This document shows, piece after piece, positions 52,074 through 60,132 of a DNA stretch of 60,710 nt. The position numbers and the translations under genes were made by a program. How positions within the stretch are numbered: position 1 is the first letter of the stretch; each line of letters starts with the position of its first letter. Source of the stretch: Marinimicrococcus sp033875255 (GTDB taxonomy: Bacteria > Pseudomonadota > Alphaproteobacteria > Geminicoccales > Geminicoccaceae); contig JAWZSN010000030.1 in assembly GCA_033875255.1 (NCBI GenBank), forward strand, positions 1 to 60,710, given 5' to 3'. The notes beneath the pieces were generated by a model, which worked only from the letters and a program-made list of their open reading frames with translations, was not told where the DNA came from and made no database searches.

Positions 52074-53867
52074 ATGAACCGCTCGATACCCTTTGCGATC
52101 GCCGCCGGGGTGGTGGCGCTAGGTGCCGTGCCTGCGGCCCAGGCCAGTGAAGAGCTGCAGGTGATGCAGCAGAACCCGGCCAACTGGGTCATGCCACTGG
52201 GCGACTATGCGAGCACCCGCTACAGCCAGCTCGCCCAGATCAACGCCGAGAATGTCGGCGACCTGCGGGTCGCATGGAGCTTCTCGACCGGCGTCCTGCG
52301 CGGGCACGAGGGCGGCCCGCTGGTCATCGGCGACACGATGTACATCCACGGGCCGTTCCCCAACCCGGTCTACGCGCTCGATCTCAACGAGCAAGGGCGC
52401 GTGCTCTGGAAATACGAGCCCAAGCAGGATCCCAGCGTCATCCCGGTGATGTGCTGCGATACCGTCAATCGCGGCGTCGCCTACGGTGACGGCAAGATCT
52501 TCCTCAACCAGGCCGACGCGACGCTCGTCGCGCTCGACGCCAAGACCGGCAAGGTCCTCTGGCAGGCCAAAAACGGCGATGCCGCCAAGGGCGAGACCGG
52601 GACCAGCGCGCCGCTGGTGGTCAACGACAAGGTCATTGTCGGCATGAGCGGCGCCGAGTTCGGCGTTCGCGGCCATCTGACGGCTTACAATATCGCCGAC
52701 GGCAAGATGGCATGGCGGGCCTACACGGCCGGCCCCGACGAGGAGATGCTGGTCGATCCCGACAAGACGACCCATCTCGGCAAGCCGATCGGCAAGGATT
52801 CGAGCCTGAGCAGCTGGGAAGGCGACCAGTGGAAGATCGGCGGCGGCAGCACCTGGGGCTGGATCAGCTATGACCCCGATCTCGACCTGATCTATTACGG
52901 CACCGCCAACCCCGGCACCTGGAATCCTGTCCAGCGGCCCGGTGACAATCGCTGGACGATGACCATCATGGCCCGCAACCCGGACACCGGGATGGCCAAG
53001 TGGTTCTACCAGATGACGCCCCACGACGAGTGGGACTACGACGGCATCAACGAGATGATCCTCGCCGACATGAAGGTGAAAGGCGAGGACACCAAGGCGC
53101 TCGTCCACTTCGACCGCAACGGCTTCGCCTACACCCTCGACCGCGAGAGCGGCGCGCTGCTGGTGGCCGAGAAGTTCGATCCGGCGGTCAACTGGGCGAG
53201 CCATGTCGACATGGAGACGGGCCGGCCGCAGGTCGTCTCGCGCTACTCGACCGACCAGAACGGCGAGGATGTCAACACCACCAACATCTGCCCGGCCGCC
53301 CTCGGCACCAAGGACCAGCAGCCGGCGGCCTACAGCCCTAAGACCGGGCTGTTCTACGTGCCCACCAACCATGTGTGCATGGACTACGAGCCGTATAACG
53401 TGAGCTACACGGCCGGCCAGCCCTATGTCGGCGCCACGCTCACCATGTACCCGGCGCCGGGCGGCACGCACCTGGGCAACTTCATCGCCTGGGATGCCAG
53501 CGAGGGCAAGATCGTCTGGTCGAACCCCGAGCCCTTCTCGGTATGGTCGGGCGCGCTCGCCACGGCCGGCGACGTGGTCTTCTACGGCACCCTCGAGGGC
53601 TATCTGAAGGCGGTCGACGCCAAGAGCGGCCGCGAGCTCTACAGCTTCAAGACCCCCTCGGGCATCATCGGCAACGTCAATACCTGGATGCACCGCGGCA
53701 AGCAGTATGTGGGCGTGCTCTCGGGCATCGGCGGCTGGGCCGGCATCGGCCTTGCAGCCGGTCTCCAGGGCGACACCGAGGGCCTGGGTGCCGTCGGCGC
53801 CTACAAGGCCCTCTCGAGCTATACCCAGCTCGGCGGCCAGCTCACGGTCTTCGAGCTGCCCAACTGA
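52074..53867 (+). CDS. xoxF: Lanthanide-dependent methanol dehydrogenase XoxF
   Basis: A 597-residue periplasmic quinoprotein. ATG 52074 gives a signal peptide ending VPAAQA, with an AAGGAGG ribosome binding site. Adjacent cysteines 127-128 form the ring disulphide next to PQQ. Metal and catalytic residues: Glu in MSGAEFGVRG (195), Asn in TANPGTW (279), catalytic Asp321, and Asp323 two residues on in HDEWDYDGINE. That second Asp (Ala in MxaF) marks the rare-earth enzyme. Electrons should pass to the cytochrome at 56687. The 214-bp upstream gap holds a CGCCGC/GCGGCG hairpin (51971-51990). Confidence 0.96.
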   Translation: MNRSIPFAIAAGVVALGAVPAAQASEELQVMQQNPANWVMPLGDYASTRYSQLAQINAENVGDLRVAWSFSTGVLRGHEGGPLVIGDTMYIHGPFPNPVYALDLNEQGRVLWKYEPKQDPSVIPVMCCDTVNRGVAYGDGKIFLNQADATLVALDAKTGKVLWQAKNGDAAKGETGTSAPLVVNDKVIVGMSGAEFGVRGHLTAYNIADGKMAWRAYTAGPDEEMLVDPDKTTHLGKPIGKDSSLSSWEGDQWKIGGGSTWGWISYDPDLDLIYYGTANPGTWNPVQRPGDNRWTMTIMARNPDTGMAKWFYQMTPHDEWDYDGINEMILADMKVKGEDTKALVHFDRNGFAYTLDRESGALLVAEKFDPAVNWASHVDMETGRPQVVSRYSTDQNGEDVNTTNICPAALGTKDQQPAAYSPKTGLFYVPTNHVCMDYEPYNVSYTAGQPYVGATLTMYPAPGGTHLGNFIAWDASEGKIVWSNPEPFSVWSGALATAGDVVFYGTLEGYLKAVDAKSGRELYSFKTPSGIIGNVNTWMHRGKQYVGVLSGIGGWAGIGLAAGLQGDTEGLGAVGAYKALSSYTQLGGQLTVFELPN

Positions 53868-53894
53868 CGGCAGCACGAGATCGGCAGCACCATG

Positions 53895-53920
53895 AAGCCC
53901 GGCGCCCAGGCGCCGGGCTT
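53895..53920 (+). terminator. Hairpin terminator after xoxF
   Basis: AAGCCCGGCGCC-CA-GGCGCCGGGCTT is a 12-bp perfect stem with a two-base apex, 28 bp after the xoxF stop. The following T content is low (CTGCTTGG), so it may be Rho-assisted or also protect the 3' end of the message. Confidence 0.65.
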
Positions 53921-53938
53921 CTGCTTGGAGAGCCCGGC

Positions 53939-54418
53939 ATGTCCGTACGGTGTCCGGTTCTGGCCGTCCTTCTGCTGACAGCCTCGCCGGCAGAGGGGGA
54001 TACGCTGGCGGTCTTTCCGTTCGAGCTGATCAATACCGGCATGGAGCCCACCCGGCCGGACGAGGAGGCGCGGCTGCAGCAGCTCGACGCGCAGCTTCAC
54101 GAGGCGCTGCGTGGTCAGGGCCATGAGATTGCCGGCCTGGCACCGGTCGCAGGCGAGCTCGCCGGCATCGGCTCGCTGCGCGCGTGCAACGGCTGCGAGC
54201 TCGATCTTGCGGCAAGGCTCGGCGCCGGGCGCGCCGTGCTGGGCTGGGTGCAGAAGGTCAGCAACCTCATCTTGAACGTGAACCTGCAGGTACGCGAGGT
54301 GCCGGGCGGCCGGCTGCTCGGCGGCGGCAGCGCCGACATTCGCGGCAACACGGACCAGTCCTGGCAGCGCGGCCTGCGCTCGCTGCTGCGGCGCGACGTG
54401 CTGAGGACCGGGGAGTAG
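53939..54418 (+). CDS. DUF2380 family exported protein
   Basis: A 159-residue protein with signal sequence (MSVRCPVLAVLLLTASPAEG). It reads DTLAVFPFELINTGMEP, then CNGCELDLAARLGAGRAVLG, with GWVQKVSNLILNVNLQVREV in the core; this resembles DUF2380 proteins found by xoxF genes. The cysteines of CNGC could form a disulphide. Function unknown. Confidence 0.82.
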   Translation: MSVRCPVLAVLLLTASPAEGDTLAVFPFELINTGMEPTRPDEEARLQQLDAQLHEALRGQGHEIAGLAPVAGELAGIGSLRACNGCELDLAARLGAGRAVLGWVQKVSNLILNVNLQVREVPGGRLLGGGSADIRGNTDQSWQRGLRSLLRRDVLRTGE

Positions 54419-54424
54419 CAGGGC

Positions 54425-55213
54425 TCAGTCGCGAAAGGCGCGCTCGAGGTTGCGCGCCTTGTCGAGACCGACCGGCGCGCCGTCGAGCTGACGCAGGAGC
54501 GTGGAGGTCACATCGGCCTTCTCGAGCTTCAGGCCGTCCACCCGCGCGCCGGTGAGATCCGCGCCGCCCAGGCGCGCGCGGGACAGATCGGCGCCGCGCA
54601 GGTCGGCCCCGCGCAGCTTGGCGAACTCCAGATTGGCGCGCCCGAGCCTGGCGCCGCGCAGGTCGGCGCCGTCCAGCACCGCCGAGCGCAGCACGGCGTT
54701 GATCAGCCCCATCGACTGGTTGCGCATGTCGGCGGCACCTTCGAGGTTGCGCAGGCTGGCGCCCTCGAAGCGCGCTCCCTCGAAGCCGCCGATCAGGCGC
54801 GCCCCGTCGAGCCGGGCCCCCTCGAAGCGGGCGCGCGGCGCCTGTACCTGGAAGAGGCTGGCACCGTGGAGATCCGCCCCGCTGAAGTCGGCCTCGATGG
54901 CCCAGGCGGCGTCGAGGATGGCGCCGGCGAGGCTGCAGCCTTCGAGCCTCGTGCGGTTGAGGCGGGCCCGTGTGAGGTCGATGCCGGACAGGTCGAGGCC
55001 GGAGAGATCGAGCCCGTTGAGGCTGCGGTCGGAAAGATCGGCCGGCGCTTGCGGCGTCGCCGCTGCCAGGAGCGCTTCCACCTCGCCGCGGGAAAGCTCG
55101 GCCTCGCTCATGCGCGGCGAGTCCAGATCGAGATGCCGCATCATGTCCTGCGCCGCCGCGGCGGGCGCCAGGGCCAGGAGCAGCAGGAGCGGTGCCGCGA
55201 GCAGGCGGGGCAT
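54425..55213 (-). CDS. Pentapeptide-repeat exported protein
   Basis: A 262-residue protein, signal peptide MPRLLAAPLLLLLALAPAAA, then a right-handed beta-helix of about 25 A(D/N)LxG-type pentapeptides, e.g. LNGLDLSGLDLSGIDL, ADLRGARLGRANLEFAKLRG, ADLRGADLSRARLGGADLTG. It ends convergently with the DUF2380 gene, 6 bp away. Function not known; no enzymatic domain. Confidence 0.88.
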   Translation of the reverse strand: MPRLLAAPLLLLLALAPAAAAQDMMRHLDLDSPRMSEAELSRGEVEALLAAATPQAPADLSDRSLNGLDLSGLDLSGIDLTRARLNRTRLEGCSLAGAILDAAWAIEADFSGADLHGASLFQVQAPRARFEGARLDGARLIGGFEGARFEGASLRNLEGAADMRNQSMGLINAVLRSAVLDGADLRGARLGRANLEFAKLRGADLRGADLSRARLGGADLTGARVDGLKLEKADVTSTLLRQLDGAPVGLDKARNLERAFRD

Positions 55214-55287
55214 GGCGTCCTCCGGAGCGACGTCTGTCGGAGGATCGACCTTCGCCCGTCCGCGCGGGCCGCGCAAGAAGCGGCCGA

Positions 55288-56670
55288 TCAGGGCTTGGCG
55301 AGAAATTCCGGCATCGGCACCTCGCGGGCCTCCTCGAGCGGCAGCCCGGCGCTGCGCCAGCCCAGGGCGCCCTCGGGGTACCAGTAGACGTTGCGGTAGC
55401 CCAGCTCCTCGATGGCGCGTCTGGCGGCGTTCCATGACATCCAGCATCGCGGATCGCAGTAGAACACCAGCGGCTTCGTCCGGTCGCCGTCCGTGAGCCG
55501 CTCCAGCTCCCGGCGAAAATAGCCGGCGAACTCCCGGGACAGCTCGCCATAGCCGGTGTTGGGCAGCCAGACCGAGCCCGGCAGGTGCTGGCGCACGGGC
55601 TCCACCCAGAGCTGGCCCGGCTCGCGCTGCGGCGGGCGGCGGGGCTTGGGCAGCACGTCGACCAGCAGCGGCTGCTGCTCCGCGATGAGCCGGCGCAGGC
55701 CGGACGTGTCGAGCACCGTGGCGCCGCGCAGGGTGGCCGGCACGGGGCCGCGATAGGCCTCCATGCGGTAGCCGTCCGGCTCGGCCACGGTCGCCGACGG
55801 TGGCGCGGCCTTGGCCCACGGGCCCTGCAGCCGGCCGCGATTGTCGAGGCGGGGCAGGCCGAACTCGTCGAGGATCGTGTCGATCTGCGGGCCGAGCTCG
55901 CGCAGCGCGTCGTTCAGCCGGTGCTTCCACGCCGGCTCGCCGTGGCGGATGCCCAGCGATACCCGGAAATCGAGGCGCAGGCCGGCGCGCCGGTCGCTCT
56001 CGAGCGGCACCAGCCGCAGGGGGACCTCCTGGCGCATGGCCCAGTAGCCGGCGATCGGGCCCCAGAGCAGCGCCATGTCGATCCTGCCCTCGGCAAGGTC
56101 CTCGACCATCTGGGGGCCGGGCTGCGCCACCCGCGTATCGGTCATGAGCTGGTAGGGATGCTGGTTGGCGGTCAGTCCCAGGCGGACCAGCAGGTCCGCG
56201 GGCGGCGTGCCGGCCACCACGCCGATCCGCGCGAGCCGGGCAAGCGGGCTCTCCAGGTCGCCGAACCGGTCCGCCTCGCCGGCCCGATGCAGCAGCGCAT
56301 AGGTCGAGCGATAGTAGGGGTTGGTGTTTTGGACCAGCTCGTCGGCCGTCACGACGCCCATGATGAGGTCGCACAGCCGGGCGCGCAGCGTGTTGCGCAC
56401 GAGGCCCACGGTCTGCGGATACCAGACATAGGCCAGGGGCAGCCCGAAATGCTCGGCCAGCAGCGCCGCGATCCGGTTCTCGAAGCCCTGGCCCTGCTCG
56501 TTGGAGAACGGAAGATAGGCGGGGTCGGAGCAGACCCGCAGGGTGGTGCGGTCGACCGTCTCGCCGAGCGGCGCCTCGTCCGGCGCTGCCGCGCCCGCAG
56601 CCGTGGCGGGCAGCCAGAGGGCCAGCGCCAGGAGGAGGACCAGGCCGCGGCAGCGAAGCCTCAGCCCCAT
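55288..56670 (-). CDS. XoxJ-like binding protein fused to a CXXCW-type rhodanese domain
   Basis: A 460-residue exported fusion. Signal peptide to about residue 28, then a XoxJ/MxaJ-like periplasmic binding domain (about 40-275): RVCSDPAYLPFSNEQGQGFE, AYVWYPQTVGLVRNTLRARL and LLWGPIAGYWAMRQE. A linker leads to a rhodanese-like domain (about 315-455) with FYCDPRCWMSWNAARRAIEE, the C-x3-C-W signature (Cys405, Cys409, Trp410) of the PQQ-associated CXXCW proteins. These are usually two separate genes. The domain fusion implies they act on the same target, XoxF maturation or activation. Confidence 0.88.
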   Translation of the reverse strand: MGLRLRCRGLVLLLALALWLPATAAGAAAPDEAPLGETVDRTTLRVCSDPAYLPFSNEQGQGFENRIAALLAEHFGLPLAYVWYPQTVGLVRNTLRARLCDLIMGVVTADELVQNTNPYYRSTYALLHRAGEADRFGDLESPLARLARIGVVAGTPPADLLVRLGLTANQHPYQLMTDTRVAQPGPQMVEDLAEGRIDMALLWGPIAGYWAMRQEVPLRLVPLESDRRAGLRLDFRVSLGIRHGEPAWKHRLNDALRELGPQIDTILDEFGLPRLDNRGRLQGPWAKAAPPSATVAEPDGYRMEAYRGPVPATLRGATVLDTSGLRRLIAEQQPLLVDVLPKPRRPPQREPGQLWVEPVRQHLPGSVWLPNTGYGELSREFAGYFRRELERLTDGDRTKPLVFYCDPRCWMSWNAARRAIEELGYRNVYWYPEGALGWRSAGLPLEEAREVPMPEFLAKP

Positions 56671-56686
56671 GCGCGCGGAACCGCGC

Positions 56687-57118
56687 TCAAAAGCGCTCGG
56701 GCCGGCCACGGCCCAGCACGCCGTCGGCGCGCGCCTGCAGATAGCCGTAGATGTCGTCGATATACATCGCCACGTCATTGACCATGCCGAAGCCCGGCAT
56801 CACCTTCTCCTGGCCCGCCGCCAGGTTCTCGCGGCCGTTGATGACGACCTCGGCGAAATCCTCGTAGGACATGGTCTTGAGCGACTCGACCAGGCTCGGC
56901 GCGTAGGAGCTGCCCAGCCCGTCGGGCCCGTGGCAGGTATGGCAGGAGGCGTGGTAGCGGCGGAACCCGTTATAGGTGCCCTGGTCGACCTTGCCGTCCC
57001 GGATCTCGTAGGGCTTCTCCTCGTCCTGCGCCAGGCTCGTGCCCGCGGCCAGGGCGAGGGCGGCGCCGACGGCGACCGCCAGCGACAGTGAGGGGCCTTT
57101 GCGGCCTCTGAACGCCAT
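56687..57118 (-). CDS. xoxG: c-type cytochrome XoxG-like, electron acceptor for XoxF
   Basis: A 143-residue exported monohaem cytochrome with signal peptide (LSLAVAVGAALALAAGTSLA). Haem motif CHTCH preceded by FRRYHAS and followed by GPDGLGSSYAP. The axial Met is in KVMPGFGMVNDVAMYIDDIY. It belongs to the methanol-metabolism cytochromes. 16 bp upstream of the XoxJ fusion gene, on the same strand and likely cotranscribed. Confidence 0.9.
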   Translation of the reverse strand: MAFRGRKGPSLSLAVAVGAALALAAGTSLAQDEEKPYEIRDGKVDQGTYNGFRRYHASCHTCHGPDGLGSSYAPSLVESLKTMSYEDFAEVVINGRENLAAGQEKVMPGFGMVNDVAMYIDDIYGYLQARADGVLGRGRPERF

Positions 57119-57475
57119 GGGTGCCTCCCGCTTGCCTGTTGGCCGCGCGTCCAGCCGACGCCTGATGCGGCACGACCACCGAAATCTCTAGCCGAGGGGT
57201 GCCGGCGAGTCCATCGCCCGTCGATGAGGGAAACGCGCGATCCGCGCCGAGGTTCTCGCGCCGCCGGCAATCTTCCCGAAGGACGTGCGAGGCGACTGCA
57301 CCACAGGACCGCCCGCGTCGTGATTGCCTTGCCCGCTTGGCGCGGCGGAGCTACGCCGACATTCGGGAGTTGGCAGGAAGGAGGCCGGCTCCAGCCTGTC
57401 CGCTCGGGACCGGATGGCGTTCCGGCAAGGAGACGGCGCACGGATGGCCACGCAAGCGCCGGGGAGCAGCTGCGC

Positions 57476-58189
57476 ATGATGGTCGCGTGGGACAGGGCGA
57501 TCTTGTTGTGGGTGAACCAGTTCGTCCAGGCGAGCCCGAGCCTCGACAAGCTGATCGTGCTGATCAACGGCATGTCCCTGCTGCGCGGCGCGGCGGTGGT
57601 GGCGCTGCTCTGGTACGTCTCCATGGATCGCAGGATGCGCCTCGTCACCGAGGACCTGTTCTGGCCCCGGACCATGGCGGGGATCGCCGCCGCCGTTCTT
57701 CTTGGCCGCGGCCTCCAGAACCTCCTGCCCGGGCGCGCGCGCCCCCTGCACGAAGCCTCGCTCGACCTCACCTTGCCGGCGGGCGTGGCCCCGGACACGC
57801 TGCAGGGCTGGAGCTCGTTTCCCAGCGATCATGCCATGCTGTTCGCGGCGCTGGTGACGGCAATCTTTCTCGTGCACCGCGGCGCAGGCCTGCTGGCGGC
57901 CTTCTGGGCGCTGCTGATGGTTCTGCTGCCCAGGGTCTATCTGGCCCTCCATTACCCCTCCGACCTGCTGGCCGGCGCGATGCTGGGTGTGGCGGTCATG
58001 CTGGCGGCGCAGCGCGTGCCGGCGCCGCGAGGCCTCTGCGACCGCCTCATGCGCCTCGAGGACCGTCACCGCGGCATGGCGTTCTCCGTGGCCTTTCTGT
58101 TCAGCTTTCTCTGCGCCACCGTCTTCGACGACCTGCGCAGCATCCTCCGCCTCGTGCCCGCCGCCTTCGCCGCGCTCGAGGCGAGCTGA
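57476..58189 (+). CDS. PAP2-family membrane phosphatase
   Basis: A 237-residue membrane protein (ATG 57476, GGGGAGC upstream). Six helices. Phosphatase motifs: RARPLHE (variant of KxxxxxxRP), SSFPSDHAML and RVYLALHYPSDLLAG with the catalytic His residues. Probably dephosphorylates a lipid pyrophosphate such as undecaprenyl-PP or phosphatidic acid. The 357-bp gap shared with the cytochrome gene shows nothing else I can identify. Confidence 0.9.
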   Translation: MMVAWDRAILLWVNQFVQASPSLDKLIVLINGMSLLRGAAVVALLWYVSMDRRMRLVTEDLFWPRTMAGIAAAVLLGRGLQNLLPGRARPLHEASLDLTLPAGVAPDTLQGWSSFPSDHAMLFAALVTAIFLVHRGAGLLAAFWALLMVLLPRVYLALHYPSDLLAGAMLGVAVMLAAQRVPAPRGLCDRLMRLEDRHRGMAFSVAFLFSFLCATVFDDLRSILRLVPAAFAALEAS

Positions 58190-58677
58190 AGCGGCTCTCG
58201 ATCCGCCGCAATCGCACACCGCCGACCGAAGCGGCCCCGCGGCCGCGGCCGACGACATCGCCGGGCGGCGCGGGCCGTGCCCGCGGCGCCACGTGCGCGG
58301 CCCGCGTTGCCCCTGCCCGTAACAGCATTGCCGCAGGTCCGGCGGAGGGCACGACGAGGTCAAACCACTCATGCCAGCGGTCGAGACCCTGGGCGGCGAC
58401 GCTGCGCCTGCGGCGCTGCAGGGCCTCGAGCCCCTCGTGACGGCCGCCCATGGTCTGGATGTGGCGATCGCCGCGGCGGCGCTCGCCAGCCGCACGCCGG
58501 CGCAGTCCCACCCGAGCGGCATCGCCGGGAGAGAAGGACATCCGGTCAACGGGCAGGCGCAGACGCGAGCCCGTTGCGACAGCGCCGCGCAAGGCCCGAT
58601 TATCCTTTTCAGGCCGCTGCCGTCGTCGGGAAAATGCCCTCGTCGTCTTTTGTCGTCGCCACGACGACGCTCTCGCC

Positions 58678-58805
58678 CTTCACCCTTCCTCAACACCTTG
58701 CCGGCCATGCTCGCGCATGGTGGACCAGGTGCGCCTCCCGGCCCGCGCGGCGGCGGAGTCCCACCCCAGCAGGATCGTCCGAAAAGATGAAGGCACGGTA
58801 AACGG
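58678..58805 (+). repeat. MITE-like element, copy E
   Basis: TTCACCCTTCCTCAACACC to GATGAAGGCACGGTAAACG, ends inverted relative to each other. Core GGACCAGGTGCGCCTCCCGG. Part of the tandem array. Confidence 0.6.
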
Positions 58806-58960
58806 GTAGGCACCGGCACAGGCTTGTGCCGGCAGCGCCGCGCCAGGCGCTGCGCGCGGTCTTTTCTCTGATCTTCTGTCGCTTGGCGTGGAGCCGGTTC
58901 ACCGAATCCTCACTTCTCTTCGGCATCCTGCTGCCGTGGGACTCCGCCGCCGCGCCAACC

Positions 58961-59089
58961 CTTCACCTTTCCTCAATACCTCGCTGGCCATGCTCGCGGA
59001 GGGCGGAGCAGATGCGCTCCCCGGCTCGCGCGGTGGCGGAGTCTCACCCCAGCAGGATCGCCTGAAAAGATGAAGGCACGGTCAACGGG
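58961..59089 (+). repeat. MITE-like element, copy F
   Basis: Same family as copies A and E; preceded at 58926 by an outward-facing half copy (CATCCTGCTGCCGTGGGACT) so that the two halves form an inverted pair with arms near 30 bp. Confidence 0.6.
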
Positions 59090-59224
59090 CAGGCACCGGT
59101 GCAGGCTTGTGCCGGCAGTGCTGCGCCAGGCGCGGCGGACGGCCCGATTCTTCCGTTCAGCCGCCTGACATCGCGGGGAAGCGCTCTCGCCGCTTTATGT
59201 CACCGGCACGGCCACACCCCGACC

Positions 59225-59350
59225 GTTCACCCTTCCTCAAGACCTTGTCGGCCATGCTCGCGGATGGTGGACCAGGTGCGCCTCCCGGCCCGCGCGGCGG
59301 CGGAGTCCTACCCCAGCAGGGTCGCCCTAAAAGATGAAGGCACGGTGAAC
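59225..59350 (+). repeat. MITE-like element, copy G
   Basis: 126 bp, the same length as copy A, with both ends present (GTTCACCCTTCCTCAAG..., ...GAAGGCACGGTGAAC). Core motif GGATGGTGGACCAGGTGCG. Confidence 0.65.
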
Positions 59351-59508
59351 GGGCAGGCACCGGCGCAGGCTTGTGCCGGTAGCGCCGCGCAAGGCGCTGC
59401 GCGCGGCCTCTTCTCTGATCTTCTGTCGGTTGGAGTGGAGCCGGTTCACCGGATCCTCACCACTCCTCGGCATCCTGCTGGGGTGGGACGCCGCCGCCGC
59501 GCCAACCC

Positions 59509-59636
59509 TTCACCCTTCCTCAACACCTTGCCGGCCATGCTCGCGGAGGGCGGAGCACATGCGCTTCCTCGATCGCGCGGCGGCGGAGTCCCACCCCAGC
59601 GGGATCGCCTGCAAAGATGAAGGCACGGTAAACGGG
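59509..59636 (+). repeat. MITE-like element, copy H
   Basis: Same organisation as copy F, including the opposite-facing half at 59469 (CATCCTGCTGGGGTGGGAC). A further worn inverted half is visible at about 59755-59850. The bases from there to the transposase (60132) hold no gene. Confidence 0.6.
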
Positions 59637-60132
59637 TAGGCACCGGCGCAGGCTTGTGACGGCGGCGCCGCGCAAGGCGCTGCGCGCGGCTTTTTCTCTG
59701 ATCTTCTGTCGGTTGGCGTGGTGCCGGCTCACCGGGTCTTCACTCCTCTTCGGCATCCTGCGGGCCTTGGGCTCCGCCGCTGCCAAACCCTGCGACCACC
59801 CGTCTCGTACCATCCGGCAGAATGCCGCGGCACGGGTTGGCGGACTCTGGAAACGCGTCCCGGAGCGACAAGAAACGTATGGCCCGCCCCGTTTGCAAGA
59901 GGGCTCTGAAGGCTGGTCCTGTCCGGTCTGCGCCAACGTATCCGGTCTCACGAGCTCTGCCCGTGGCCAAGATGGAGATCCGCGCGCCCCGGTCCTCATA
60001 AAACAGTCGGCGACTGGGCGCCGTTTTCTCTGCCAGGTTTCCAGGGCGGCGATTGACCTTCAGGCCATCTTCAGGTCCTTCCCGCAAACATCGTGGGCCG
60101 CCGGCGCGATCTCCTGCCGGGCGGCCGTTCCG

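Larger units (their letters stand above)
58553..59760 (+). repeat. Tandem array of alternating ~264- and ~283-bp repeats
   Basis: Repeat starts (CACCGGCxCAGGCTTGTGCC-like) occur at 58811, 59094, 59358 and 59641, giving periods of 283, 264 and 283 bp, with one partial unit before (58553) and one decaying after. Two unit types alternate: one contains TTTTCTCTGATCTTCTGTCG, the other the GGCCCGATTATTCC-like block. Each ends in a MITE-like element. Small hairpins such as CCGGCACA-GGCT-TGTGCCGG recur at the unit start. Confidence 0.75.

Noticed and set aside
48947..52192. A 1081-codon minus-strand frame across four genes
   Set aside because: It is antisense to folB, the GNAT gene and the start of xoxF and only its last 307 codons are a real protein.
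57224..57475. N-terminal extension of the PAP2 protein
   Set aside because: The extension is Arg/Pro-rich with no membrane character; the GGGGAGC-preceded ATG at 57476 fits the family start.
58190..59900. Short frames in the repeat array giving GGGVPPQQDRLKR-type peptides
   Set aside because: They are translations of the repeated DNA in several frames and keep no consistent start or stop between copies.
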